DNA of 64,000 nucleotides from Pegoplata infirma (GCA_963921195.1 OY992536.1:327935038-327999037), one strand, 5' to 3'; positions 42,730 through 53,390 are shown, numbered from the stretch's first letter. Notes: generated by a model from the letters alone, not told the origin. Program-made: numbers and translations.

Positions 42730-43880
42730 TCAGTCAGGCTTCAGGCAAAATTATAGTACACCCACACAAAAGCTTAATGACAATAAATGTAGCGTGCTGA
42801 TTTCATTGGATTTATCGAAAGATTTTATAAAGTTTTACACTTAAAGTTGGTGAGCAAATTATGTATTATGTATTTTTCTAAATCAGTAAGCTGTTGCAGT
42901 CGTATCTCCGTGATAGATCGCAGTTTGTTTCAGTTGGTGGTAGGGAGCCATTGACCTTGGAGGTTACTAGTGGTGTACCTCAGGGATCAGTAATTGACCC
43001 CATTTTGTGTATGATGCACATACCTGAATGATTTTCTTAATATTTTTGATAATAACTCAATTGAGACATTTTTATATGCTGATGATGTTCAGATTTTGTT
43101 TTCATCAGATAAACAATTTTTAGATGTGTTGAAAGCCAACATTGATTTTTTTCTTAGCCAAATCAGTCTGTAGATGCGAAAGAATGGGTTGAATATAAAT
43201 CCTGGTAAAACTAGGGCAATGTGTTTTGGTTAAGATTCGAATCACTTAAATTTATCGTTGGATAATTTGAGGCTCAGTTTCTTTTCTGAAATGAAATGTT
43301 TAGGCGTTTTTATAGATAATAATTTGAGTTTCTCAAAACATATTGATCACATATGTATGTTTCCGTTTAATAGTACCGTTATAGTGTTATATATTTATTA
43401 GATTTATATTTGCCTCTTCGTATGAGAAAGCATGTTGCCAGTTCACTGCTCATATCGCAGATTATTTATGCTATGGAAGTATTTTCAGGTACCAACAACG
43501 TTGTTCTAAGAAGGCTGCGTCCTACTTTTTACCGTATTATTAGATACATTTATAAACTGAGATTAAGGGATCACGTGTCTCCCTTTATAAGGGACTTTGT
43601 TGGGTTTTCTTTTGAGAATTTTATTAAATTGAGAATTTTGTTACTTTTTCGAAAAGCCGTTATGCGAAATTGTCCCGAGTACATTAGAGATAATTTTAGA
43701 TTGTCTAGATCAATTAGAAACCCTCAGATAATATGTCACCGTATATCCTCATCTATATATGAAAGATCTTTTCATGTACGTATAACTAGGGTGTGGAACA
43801 TCCTACCCATAAATTTAAAATTAAATTTCAATTCACAGATACCACCTTTAAGCGTAAACTTAACATTTTGATGCACTTTT
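42730..43880 (+). pseudogene. Old LINE relic (CR1/Jockey-related ORF2)
   Basis: Left to right in broken frames: HQSGFRQNYSTPT, SVLISLDLSKDF, YLRDRSQFVSVGG, VTSGVPQGSVIDPI, FLYADDVQILFSSD, then GLNINPGKTRAMCFG, and finally an open stretch 43410-43871 with YAMEVFSGTNNVVLRRLR, YKLRLRDHVSPFIRDFVGF and YERSFHVRITRVWNILP. Motif order matches ORF2 of the 35 kb LINE, but identity is only moderate, so this is a different, older family. It is 5'-truncated, with several stops and frame changes. Confidence 0.88.
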
Positions 43881-44060
43881 ATTGATTAATTTATCCCTCC
43901 TTACTTTACCATATAATTTTTTTATATGAATTTCTGTTATCAGCTATTTAGGGCCTTTAGTTTTTAGTATTTAGGTTAATTCTATAACTTTTTGTTTATT
44001 AAAAATAACTTTTTTTTTCTTCTTGATTTGTAATTTTTGATAATGGAGTAGTATTTGAAC

Positions 44061-44521
44061 TAGAGATGGGCGCTGGTCACGTGATTTGCGTGATCCACGT
44101 GAATCACGCGTGAGTGTGAGTGATTTTCATTTCAATCACATGATTGTGAGTGAGTGAGTGTGAGTTGACAAAAAATCTGAGTGAGTGATTAGTGAGTGAG
44201 TCATTTATTTTTTGCGTTAGTTTGCGTGATTAGATTTTTTGATTTGCCAATTTTTTTTTTAATTTTTTTGTAAAAAAATTTTTTTTTGATTTTTTTTTCT
44301 TTTTGGTAAGAACATTTTATTGCGTGAGTAGATTTTGCGTGACTCACGCGTGAGCGTGATTGAATCTGGCGTGAGTCACGCGTGAGCGTGAGTAAGTTTT
44401 TTATTACTCACGTGAATGTGAGTGAGCGTGAGTAAAATAAAAAATTGCGTGAGTGATTCGATTATTTTTTGCGTGAGCGTGAGTGAGTGTGAGTCAAAAT
44501 CCACTCACGCGCCCATCTCTA
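44061..44521. mobile_element. hAT-like MITE, GTGAGT arrays, TSD ATTTGAAC
   Basis: Ends TAGAGATGGGCG and CGCCCATCTCTA with identical 8 bp flanks ATTTGAAC (44053-44060, 44522-44529). The interior is dominated by GTGAGTGAGTG, TCACGCGTGAGCGTGAG and GCGTGAGT words in both orientations. Fragments at 27095 and 28204. Confidence 0.93.
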
Positions 44522-45283
44522 ATTTGAACCATATTTGGCCTTAAAAGCTTGGTTCTTAAATTTGAAAAAAAAAATATTTCTGGATATACTCAATGGATTT
44601 TGGATTTTAACCCCAGGTTCTTTTTTGTAAGGGCATAACCAAAAAAGGACATTTTGAACTTCCTTATAATGTCCTGATGGTATCCTTGATCGTATCGAGT
44701 CCGGATTTCTTGCAAAAGTTAGGTAAGTTTATTGGGAATTCGAATAAAAATATATGAATAACTTTAACATACACTTTTCCAATATTACATTTTTTTTTTG
44801 TTTTGAGGGCTTGGTCCACAAAAAATAAAAATGCCTATATCTCGAGAAGTCGATTTGATACAACTTTTCTGATGACAGATCGTGTTTAGGAGGCCAAAAT
44901 AATTTAGAAAATGTTTTCTGTGCAAAAACCGTGTTGAATTCTTACTTAACTACTTTATAGCCATATCCAGGAGTTTTAAATAAAGTATTGCTGAGGTTTG
45001 TCAACATTGATTTTCATTGCCTGTAAAACATATCGCAAAAAGTTTTGAATAATATTATAGATAATCACCAATGTTTTACGTTATGTATAAGTTGATCTCA
45101 TTTTTTCTTGCGAAGCAACAAAGGTTTACAGTTGTTGTTGCGTTTTATTCTATTGACAATAAGTATTTTAATCAATTTTTGATCTTCTCGAAAGCACAAA
45201 TTATAAACAAAAAATAATTTTGTTTTGCATTATAGTTTCCTAATTTTAAACCTATTTGTATAACCTCCAACCACAGTATGGAG

Positions 45284-45670
45284 TAGTGCCCCCCATTTCC
45301 CGGTTCTCGGTATTCCCGGGAATACCGGTAGTCCCGGTTCTGGTACCGGTATTCCCGGTTCTGGTACCGGTTTCCCGGCTCTAGTACCGGTTTCCCGGTT
45401 CTAGATATATTTCTGAAAATACCGGTGTTTCCGGTTCTAATCTTGGTACCGGTTCTCAAAAAATAAAAAAAAATATGTATACCATAAAATATTTAAATTG
45501 CACTGTTTAATCAGTATTTCAGAAATATTTAGTTGTGTTTGTAAAATTATTTAAAAATCATGCAACTTTTTTTTCTTAAATTCATAAAAAAAATACCGTC
45601 AGAACCGGAACCGGGAATAGTTCAAGAACCGGGAATACCGGCATTTCCGGTATTCGGTATAAAAAAAAAA
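45284..45670. mobile_element. CCGGTA-type hAT-like element, copy 2
   Basis: Starts TAGTGCCCCCCATTTCCCGG and carries the same GGTACCGG, TTCCCGGT, GAATACCGG words and the central TACCATAAAATATTTAAAT as the element at 13768. The right terminus is missing or degraded (it ends in CCGGTATTCGGTAT). Confidence 0.82.
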
Positions 45671-46004
45671 TCGGCATAGCCCATTAAATGGGTTAAAATG
45701 TTCAACAAATATTTTGTGTATCAAATATTGGTGGTCACTAAAGACTGGAAGTACCTAAGATAGTAAAATTTTGAAGTATGTATTAACATTAAAAACTTTA
45801 CTTTCAAAGACTCCTATAGAAGACGTCTTATGAGCGGTAAGTGCGGAGGTGTGAAAAAGTTTATTCCCGGGGATGAAGATTTTTCGTCGTTTGCTTTAAT
45901 AAATTTGTTAATTTCACTAATACTATCAAGTTTTTCGTATTTAGAATTGCGTAGAATGAAATAAAACATTCATCAATGTTTTACCAGGGGAAATTGCCCA
46001 CTTA

Positions 46005-46960
46005 AACTTATTTTTTTTTTTTTTATTGAAATACAATTCACAAACCAAGCCCAAAGGGCCAAATATGGTTTACATACTACTCACTAAACTTAAACTTATA
46101 ACTAAATAAAAACAATTTTTAATTTAATAATGAGATTTGAATTTTTATAAAAAACTAATAATAACCCTAAAACTGCGTTCAAATTTAAAGGAAATCAATA
46201 TAAAAAATAGTACATTTCTACTAGATTAAAACATTTACATTTATAATAAATTATTGCGGGTAGCATGTTTGCCAAGTTTATTTTTAAAAACGTTAACTGA
46301 GAAAGCAAAAAGCCTAAGTTCTCGAGGCAAAGAATTCCAAGCTCCTATGACACGAACATGAAAAGAACGTTCATGAAATGAAGTATTTATACGCGGAAAA
46401 ATTAACTGTGGATTTCTTAACGAGCGCGAAAAAACGAATTTTCGGCTCAAATACTCAGGACAACTTGATACAATAACTTTATAGAAATGTAACAACAGTC
46501 GAACTTGTATAAAGTTCTTGAAATTACATCCTAAGAAATCTACAACATATTCAGAAACATGATCACGTAATTTAAGATTATACACAAACCTTATAATTCT
46601 ATTAAAGAGAAGTGTGTATCGACGCATTTCACCTTTTTTAAATCCTGTAAAAACTTCTGCACAATATAACAATTTAGACATTAACAATGCATGAGCAATA
46701 CGCTTCTTGACAATTATTGGTAAATAAAGATTTAAAGCATACAATCTACGTAAAGTATAATTAATTTTGAAGCATAACCAATTAATGTGTTTGTCAAAAT
46801 TAAGTTGGCAATCAATTAAGACACCAAGACATTTAATACATTCTACAAATTCAACACTAACCCCATTTATCAGAATGGTTAGATTAACTTCACTCCGAGG
46901 TGACTTAAAAATCATGGCTTTAGTTTTTGAAGAATTTATACAAAGGTTGCTACTTAACAT
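46005..46960 (-). pseudogene. 5'-truncated copy of the 35 kb LINE
   Basis: The oligo(A) tail (T-run 46007-46023) and 3' UTR are followed by the last 240 codons of ORF2 (46241-46960), with only about ten base differences from 34850-35810. It stops at ACTTAACAT (46960), where the 35 kb copy continues. A typical young, 5'-truncated insertion. A hAT-like element lies 23 bases beyond it. Confidence 0.93.
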
Positions 46961-46983
46961 TTTTGCTTTTTCAGACTTCTTTG

Positions 46984-47502
46984 TAGTGTCCGACCGAATA
47001 TTCGGCTTCGGCTACGGCTTCGGCCAAAAAGCACTATTCGGCCACTATTCGGCTTCGGCCACATTTTTGGCCGAATATGGCCGAATACCGAATAATTGTG
47101 TACATTTTGTACTCACGTGTTGAAAAACACACTAAACACACTTTGAATAACATTAGTAAGCCACAAAAACATTTTATTAAGTATTTTTGAAGCTAAAACA
47201 AGATTTTACACTCAAAAAAATTTTTCGATCAAAAAAAAATTACACTCAAAAAAATTTTCATTTACAAAAATGCCTAAAAAAAGTTTTTGGCTCAAAGTAA
47301 ATCATTCTAGACAACATTTTTAAACATTTATGTATTCCGACAAGTCGAGTTACACTTTTTTCCTTGTGTTTACGACATAAATATTTTTTTTGAATATTCG
47401 GCTTCGGCTTCGGCTTCGGTTTCCGCCAATAGTAAAAATGTGGCCGAATATTCGGCTTCGGCTTCGGCTACGGCCAAAAAAGGTGTATTCGGTCGGACAC
47501 TA
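46984..47502. mobile_element. hAT-like MITE, TTCGGC arrays, TSD CTTCTTTG
   Basis: 17 bp perfect inverted ends TAGTGTCCGACCGAATA / TATTCGGTCGGACACTA and identical 8 bp flanks CTTCTTTG (46976-46983, 47503-47510). Each end has tandem TTCGGCTTCGGC and GGCCGAATATGGCCG words. Fragments of the same family at 16957 and 20905, and a related larger element at 60215. Short frames over the repeats are artefacts. Confidence 0.95.
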
Positions 47503-47629
47503 CTTCTTTGCAATGGAACCCCTTTGATATAAGTAAGATTTTTGTTAGAAATTAAGACAATCAAAAAAAAATAATAAAAAAAATTAACTTTTCTTATTTT
47601 CAAAATATTTTTTTTATGTTTACAATAGT

Positions 47630-47900
47630 TTTTGAAACAAAAAAAAATTAATGTGTTTTTGCTAATTTATGCCAAAATATGAAAAAAAAATTTGCTCTTA
47701 AAAGTTGGAAATATGCACAAAACATGCATTTAAAACCAAAATATGAATTTTCACCAAAAAATGCATAAAAATGTAAAAACAAATCGATGCCATTTTAACG
47801 TAACATTCTTGATTCGGAAAGATAATTGGTCGATATCGTTTTTACACTATAGACAAAAAAATGCATTTGCATGGAAATCACATCCCTACTAATTAATAAA
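47630..47900. repeat. Degenerate relative of the TGCTCTAAAA hAT-like element
   Basis: TTTGCTCTTAAAA, AAATATGCAC, AAAATGCATAAAAATG and AACAAATCGATGCCA resemble 20040-20230. Neither terminus is clear. Confidence 0.5.
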
Positions 47901-48734
47901 GAAAATTATATTTCTTAAATAAATATATTTTCTCATAGATTCTTTTATAAGATTAACCCTAATGTAATTAGTTAAAAAATAAGTATGTAAGTGAACAATA
48001 AAAATTGTTTTTTTAGTTTCTCACATTTTTTTTTTAAAAGCCAAAAACCTTATGTATTTCATGGCCAAAATAAAAACAATGATACAAGACAACTTAAAAA
48101 AAGAGGAAGAAGATCAACGAAATATAAAAATAACGTGGTTTTGTTTTGATTTCTTGCATTTTAACAATAAACGGAACATAGAAGAGGTTAAAATTTGAAA
48201 GAGTGGACACTTGTCTCTTTTGTTATTATTTTTGTTTGCAAAATAAAATAAAAAATGTTGAGACATAAACATTTCATATTTTGCAGAGTCCCATACCCGG
48301 TTTTTTCACTTAAGCTATTTTTCAAGTAAAAATTAAAAAAAAAAAAACGTTTAAATAGTATTAAAGGAACGAAACACTCATAACAAATCTTAAATCTTAA
48401 CATCTACGTAACTAACTTTTGCGTGCAAAATTTTCAAATTTCTCATTGGACAACACTTATTTTTTCTCAGAAATAATTAATATGGACTCAAACCGAACTA
48501 AATAAAAATTAAGTTATTTTAAAATTTTATTTTATACTTCCTGAGCTTTTTGAGCCCTTACTAGGTTTTAGTATTATCTCACGAATATTTTTAATATTCT
48601 TGATATGTTATTAAGACGTGTGCTCCCTAGAAGTCAGTAGAAGAAATAAATTTGTCTTATCTCTATATTATAGGGTCTCTGGGTTTGTATACTTCAGTTT
48701 AAATACTTTCCCTACAATATAGCCATGTTGTTTA
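47901..48734. other. Unassigned AT-rich DNA
   Basis: No gene or shared repeat that I can support. Confidence 0.4.
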
Positions 48735-48800
48735 CAAAAAAATTGGTGGTCAAGAGTTGGAAGTTAAAAAAATCCGGATTTCTTCTTTAAAAAAATTTAA
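48735..48800 (+). repeat. Fragment of the Tc1-type foldback element
   Basis: AATTGGTGGTC, AAGAGTTGGA, GGATTTCTTCT and TTTTTTGTTTGGGTTG follow 13313-13395 in order. Confidence 0.7.
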
Positions 48801-49274
48801 TTTTTTGTTTGGGTTGCTTATTAATGCTTATTATCTCAAAATCGCACGTATATAAACATTTTTTTTGTCTATATAGGCTTGTAGCCAAGATTTCAAGCTT
48901 TCATTTGAGCCAAAAAACGGCGCTGTAAGTCTAAGATTTACTGAGATATAAGTCAAAGTTGTAACGATTTTGAATTATTAAGCATTTTGTAAAAAAAGTC
49001 TACTAAAAAAATTTTTTAAATCAATTTTTGTCGCTTAAAGAGTTAATTAAATTACGTCATGTTACACCCCGTTGGAAAGGTCTTTAATTACCCTTTCTAA
49101 TGATACCAACATACCATAACCGTCTTGAGCGGATAATTAGTTTTTGAAATATTTAAGAAAAACCACTTTAACTTTAAACCCCTGCCCCTGCCAAACGGAA
49201 TACGTCCCCACGGTTTTGAACACCACACTCAAAATCTAACAGTCCAAGGATTAAGGTCATATATATTTTTTTGG

Positions 49275-49980
49275 CTAAAGTGCACTTTACGGGGCACAAA
49301 TATTTTGGCAAAAAAAAAATATGTCACCTCCTTTAATATTAAAAAGGAAAAAACCGAAATTAAAATTTAAGGGGGCTGGGCCCCGGTGGACCCACTGGAG
49401 CCAAAAAATCGCACCACCCACAAACATGTGCGTATGGGTACTCAAATGAAAGGTAATTTGCTCACGATTGCAAATATGTATTTTTTGTATGTATTTTAAC
49501 AATATTGTAACCCCTAAATCCTTTTAAGCAACTTTCAGTTCAATAATTAAGCCATTCAGTTATTAACAACGTAAAAGGCTTGATACACAAAAAGACTTTA
49601 TTTAGCGAAGCCGCTAAACTAATTTATGGAGTTTGTAATCCCTAAGCTCGGCCGAAGGCCGGATACGCAAAAAAAAATTTAAGCCAAAAAAATTTTATTT
49701 TTGGTGGACTTTAAAAAAAAAAAAAAACGCATCACGGCGGTTTTTTGGACCTAGAGGGGCCCAGGGACATAGCTCCCCCTTATTTTGTTTTTCTTTTTTA
49801 ATTACCTTTAATTTAAGTACCCACACAATCCTGTTGGCGGGAGGGGCGGTTTTTTGACGCCAGGGGGACCCCGGGGCCCAGCCCCTTAAATTTTAATTTC
49901 GGTTTTTTTCTTTTTTAATTCCAGAGGGGGTCCAATTTTTTTCCCCCCTAAAATATTTGTGCCCCGTAAAGTGCACTTTT
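49275..49980. mobile_element. Foldback element, AAAGTGCACTTTACGGGGCA ends
   Basis: 49277-49310 is complementary to 49950-49978 (AGTGCACTTTACGGGGCACA, AATATTTT). The arms continue inward (AAACCGAAATTAAAATTTAA, GGGGCTGGGCCCCGG, TGGACCCACTGG against GGGGGACCCCGGGGCCCAGC). The unusually GC-rich blocks (GGGGCCCAGGG) contrast with the AT-rich surroundings. No ORF. Confidence 0.82.
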
Positions 49981-50399
49981 GCCATTTTTTTTAATTTAAA
50001 CAAAGTTCGGTAACCTTTAATTATGCCAAAAAATTTTGCATGGAATTTTTTTCACCATGTGAATCCAAAGTTGAAATATTAATGCCATCCTAATGTTTAC
50101 ATTAGGAATTATAAAAACATAGAAAAAGAACCGGTAATAATACACAATGGAAACTTCAAGCACGAAATTAAGATATTTAAAGCCCTATTATGAATTGTTT
50201 TATTTGTTTCCAGATTTATGATCTAAATAGCTAAACATTGTGTTAAAGCCATTAACAGACTATTCGTTCGTTCTGGAGAGACTTTTTTCTACATGTTGAT
50301 TACCCATGATTTCCAGCATTCGTGATATTACTTATCGAGTTTAAATAACTTGTATGTAAAATTAATAAAATTTAAAAAAAGTGATTTTGAGACTATTTG

Positions 50400-50497
50400 T
50401 ATAATTAAAAGGCGCTAGACATGTATTTCGGTTAGTTACAAATATCAGGACAAAGTCATTATACTCTGTACCACACGGTGGTGTAGGGTATAAAAAA
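50400..50497 (+). repeat. DINE-like 3' end fragment
   Basis: TATTTCGGTTAGTTACAAAT, AGGACAAAGTCATTATA and GTGTAGGGTATAAAAA follow the order of the family 3' end, diverged. Confidence 0.55.
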
Positions 50498-50897
50498 TAA
50501 AGTTTAATATGCCGTTAACGCCTTCTGCTCCAAATGTAATTTGATTTTTCTCTTAATACAGATATTTTCTCTTTACAACACGTTTTTAAGATATTTAAGA
50601 GTTTACAGCTCTTTAATTTTTACCGTGGTGAAATCAAAAATAACGAAAGAGTAGACAAAAAGGAAACTAGAAAACATACAATACAGAGACCGTTACAGAA
50701 TTCAAAATTCACCAACAACAAATGAAAAAAAAAACACATGAACAAAATTCTTGCAGTTTTTTTGCGATGTATACTATACATACACACATGTACGTCGGCA
50801 AATCTTTAGAAACCAACAAGGAACAATCTTTCCATTAAAATAACCGGCACTTATTAAATTGGATATAAACAAAAAGCCAACTGAAAATTTTACGTAC

Positions 50898-50957
50898 CGC
50901 ATATTTATTAAGAAATCCGTCATGAAATCCACTTGCATATTCTTCCAGCTCAAACAT
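50898..50957 (-). CDS. jumu: Proposed jumeau first coding exon (20 codons)
   Basis: ATG at 50957-50955 opens MFELEEYASGFHDGFLNKYA and runs straight into a strong 5' splice site (GCG/GTACGTA at 50898/50897). An in-frame TAA lies a few codons upstream, so this is the first Met of its frame. The exon ends in phase 0, which fits the phase-0 acceptor of the central exon (joined: [14 protein letters not shown]). The central exon has no early Met and is blocked by a TAG at its acceptor, so an upstream start exon must exist. The surrounding 1 kb is free of the repeats that fill the rest of the window. The acidic/aromatic peptide cannot be recognised from memory; it could instead belong to another gene. 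The predicted full protein is 889 residues. Confidence 0.6.
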
Positions 50958-51480
50958 ATTCCTCTTGTTTTTACGCTTCCAAAAGTTTTAAATTCCACTG
51001 GCCTTTTTTTCTTCGGAGAAAAAAATTAATAGATTTTGCAACCAAACCCGAGGGAATTATGTATATTAATTTATTTGCGTGATTTTGTTTAATTTTATTA
51101 TTCTTCAATTACATTGCTTTTTGTATTTGCCGAAAGCGAAAAATAAATACAAGTATATGTGCGCGCAACCTCTCTTCTCACGACTTTTAACTTTTTATTA
51201 AATAAATTCACCGGTAAAAAAAATATATAACCGACTTCCGAATTAACCAATTATTATTGTGTCAGCTAGAGCACAATTTTCATGAAAAAGGTATCCTTTT
51301 TTTCATTTCCCGCCAAGGGTATCGTAGTTGTAATTTTAAAATGAATATTTAATTATCATTATTAAATTAAAGGGGGAAAAAAAAACTATGCGCTCTTCGC
51401 TCCATACACAACAAAAAATTTTACCGACTGAAAATAAAATGAACACGAAAAAGAACAAGATTATAGTATTGCCAGGTTTC
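50958..51480 (-). promoter_or_regulatory. jumu: Presumed jumeau 5' UTR and promoter region
   Basis: Repeat-free DNA directly upstream of the proposed first coding exon, less AT-rich in places (GTGAGAAGAGAGGTTGCGCG and GAGCGAAGAGCGCATAG on the minus strand). TTTTCAGTCGG near 51429 resembles an insect initiator (TCAGTY), but no TATA box or downstream element stands out, so the start site is a guess. Confidence 0.3.
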
Positions 51481-51575
51481 ACACATTCAAATTAATTCAC
51501 CCGACTAACAGCGTTGCCAGTGATTTAAAAAAAATGGCACAAGCAGCGATGCCAGACTTGACGAGCAGAGTTATA

Positions 51576-51677
51576 GTGTTTCTTCACAATACAGCAGCAA
51601 GCAGCAGACAGCAAAATTTTTGTAAACAAAATACATGTAAAAATTTTGCTGTCTGCTGCTGTATTGTGAAGAAACAC
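51576..51677. repeat. 102 bp near-perfect hairpin
   Basis: GTGTTTCTTCACAATACAGC and AGCAGACAGCAAAATTTTT pair with their complements ending GAAGAAACAC; the loop is about 15 bases. Left flank CAGAGTTATA resembles the 256 bp MITE end. Probably a miniature foldback insertion. Confidence 0.85.
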
Positions 51678-51682
51678 ATACA

Positions 51683-52345
51683 CGCAAAAAAAATCTGTGT
51701 CGGAGTGAGCAAAAATCTGGCATAGTTTTACCAAAAATATGCTAAAACTACAACCGACGAAGTAGTTTTCGTAATTTAGCCAAAACGCTTATGTAAAAAA
51801 TTTTGAAGAAAATGCTAATGCAATTCAAGCAAAAACTTGGTAAAATATACCAAAAGAAATATGGTGAAATATACCAAAACGATTAGAAAAGGTGACTAAA
51901 AATAATACCCTATTCACACTTACAGTTTTAAACCGTTTTTAGCAATTATATTTAGCATTTTCTGTCAATATACTGTAATAGAATACAGAAAGTGCTAAAA
52001 ATATTGCTTCTAAAAACGATTTAAAACTGTACGTGTGAATAGGATATAATGCTAAAAATTACCACATTTATGCTAAAATAAATTTTCTAGTAAATTTTTG
52101 TAAAAATTGGTATATTTATTGAATTTAAAATTTTCACAGAATAAATCCATATTAATAAAAAAAATGTTGTGTAGGATTTAATTTACCACCGACCAACTGA
52201 CACCCAATTTTCTCCAGTGACTGCTGCCTACGCTTTTTCTTGAAGTGATGGATCCGCTATAGCTTCACGAATTTATTTAAAAGCATCCTGTAAAAATATA
52301 AAATTATTACAAAGCATAAATTTTTAGTTTAAAAAACTGGTAAAC
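51683..52345 (+). repeat. Dispersed repeat module, copy 1 (with MITE insertion)
   Basis: Matches 53391-53915 in direct orientation over its length (ACACGCAAAAAAAATCTGTG, AGTTTTACCAAAAATATGCT, ACAACCGACGAAGTAGTTTT, CCACCGACCAACTGAC), apart from an inserted Harbinger-like MITE at 51906. A minus-strand frame over it is a repeat artefact. Confidence 0.85.
51906..52046 (+). mobile_element. Harbinger-like palindromic MITE, copy 4
   Basis: 141 bp, TACCCTATTC to GAATAGGATA, flanked by TAA on both sides. The parallel module at 53602 has the empty site AAAAATAACGCTAAAA, confirming a 3 bp TAA duplication. Confidence 0.93.
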
Positions 52346-52349
52346 CCCA

Positions 52350-52407
52350 TAGTTTCCCCCCATTTTTTCTTATAAAACTCTACTGTCGAGTCTGTATATA
52401 GTCTGTG
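52350..52407 (-). mobile_element. Truncated copy of the CACAGACTAA MITE (reverse)
   Basis: CATTTTTTCTTATAAAACTC, TACTGTCGAGTCTGTATATA, GTCTGTG: the left end of the family in reverse, cut at CCCCATAGTTT, followed by CCAATGG. Confidence 0.85.
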
Positions 52408-52414
52408 CCAATGG

Positions 52415-52714
52415 CACAGACTAAATACAGACTCGACAGTAGAGTTTTATAAGAAAAAATGGGGAAAAACTAAGCGATTTTAGGAGAAAACACAGCGGTT
52501 TTTAGTCCGTTTTACGCTAACATGGCAACACTTTCTACGACTTAGGAGTGAGTGAAACAACAAAAACCGATCTGGCATCAATTTTTCTTATTGCGCGTTA
52601 TATCAGTTTTCTCTTTCTAACCTAATTCGTAGAATAATTTGAAAATATTAACCATATGGTTAAAGAATACTTTTTTGACACCTGTCACTTATGTCGAGTC
52701 TGTATTAGTCTGTG
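52415..52714 (+). mobile_element. 300 bp CACAGACTAA MITE, copy 1
   Basis: Inverted ends CACAGACTAAATACAGACTC and the complement ending GAGTCTGTATTAGTCTGTG. The 7 bases on each side are CCAATGG. Interior has AAAAATGGGGAAAAACTAAG, AACATGGCAACACTTTCTAC and CCATATGG. No ORF. Confidence 0.92.
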
Positions 52715-52721
52715 CCAATGG

Positions 52722-53021
52722 CACAGACTAAATACAGACTCGACAGTAGGGTTTTATAAGAAAAAATGGGGAAAAACTAAGCGATTTTAGGAGAAAACAC
52801 AGCGGTTTTTAGTCCGTTTCACGCTAACATGGCAACACTTTCTACGACTTAGGAGTGAGTGAAACAACAAAAACCAATCTGGCATCCATTTTTCTTATGG
52901 CGCGTTATATCAGTTTTCTCTTTCTAACCTAATTCGTAGAATAGTTTGAAAATATTAACCATATGGTTAAAGAATACTTTATTGACAGCTGTCACTTATG
53001 TCGAGTCTGTATTAGTCTGTG
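52722..53021 (+). mobile_element. 300 bp CACAGACTAA MITE, copy 2
   Basis: Same length, orientation and ends as copy 1, a few substitutions apart, separated from it by CCAATGG and followed by CCATTGG (53022-53028). The parallel module at 53911 shows the uninserted site CCCCATTGGTCTCTTG. Confidence 0.92.
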
Positions 53022-53169
53022 CCATTGGTCTCTTGTTATGGAGGACACTGATGCCAACTTTTTTTGACAAAAACCCGCTAAATCAGGAAAAAAAATCTCC
53101 AGAAAACACCAAATTCAAAAACAGAAAATAAATTTAGCTATTAAATAGCTAAATATCATGAAATTTGAA

Positions 53170-53270
53170 AAGTAACGGTTTTCTAAAAAAAAATATAACG
53201 GTTTTTTGAATAAATATAACGGTTTTTTGAAAAATATAACGGTTTTTTGAAAAAATATAACATTTTTTTT
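53170..53270 (+). repeat. Short tandem repeat ATATAACGGTTTTTTGAA
   Basis: Five successive diverged copies of an 18-20 base unit containing TAACGGTTTTTTGAA. Confidence 0.75.
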
Positions 53271-53390
53271 AATAATATATGTATTAGCTATTAAAACAGT
53301 TTAAATGTTATAAAACGACAGTTTTTTAACAAAGCCAGTTTAAAAATTACAGAATCAAATAAACCTGTTTTGGTCATAGGGAAAAGTACA

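Larger units (their letters stand above)
42448..44935. mobile_element. Foldback element with two later insertions
   Basis: 42448-42725 is complementary to about 44570-44935: TTTGCACAGGACATTTTC, AAAAGTTGTATCAAATCG, TCTCGAGATATAGGCATTTT and GGACCAAGCCC. Between the arms lie an old LINE relic and a hAT-like element. Ends are not exact. Confidence 0.78.
12749..50897 (-). other. jumu: jumeau intron 1 (proposed), 38 kb, transposon-filled
   Basis: If the 50.9 kb exon is correct, this is a phase-0 intron with donor GTACGT (50897) and acceptor ACATTAG (12749). Almost every part can be assigned to nested mobile elements. I saw no other convincing host exon in it, but short exons could be missed. Confidence 0.55.
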
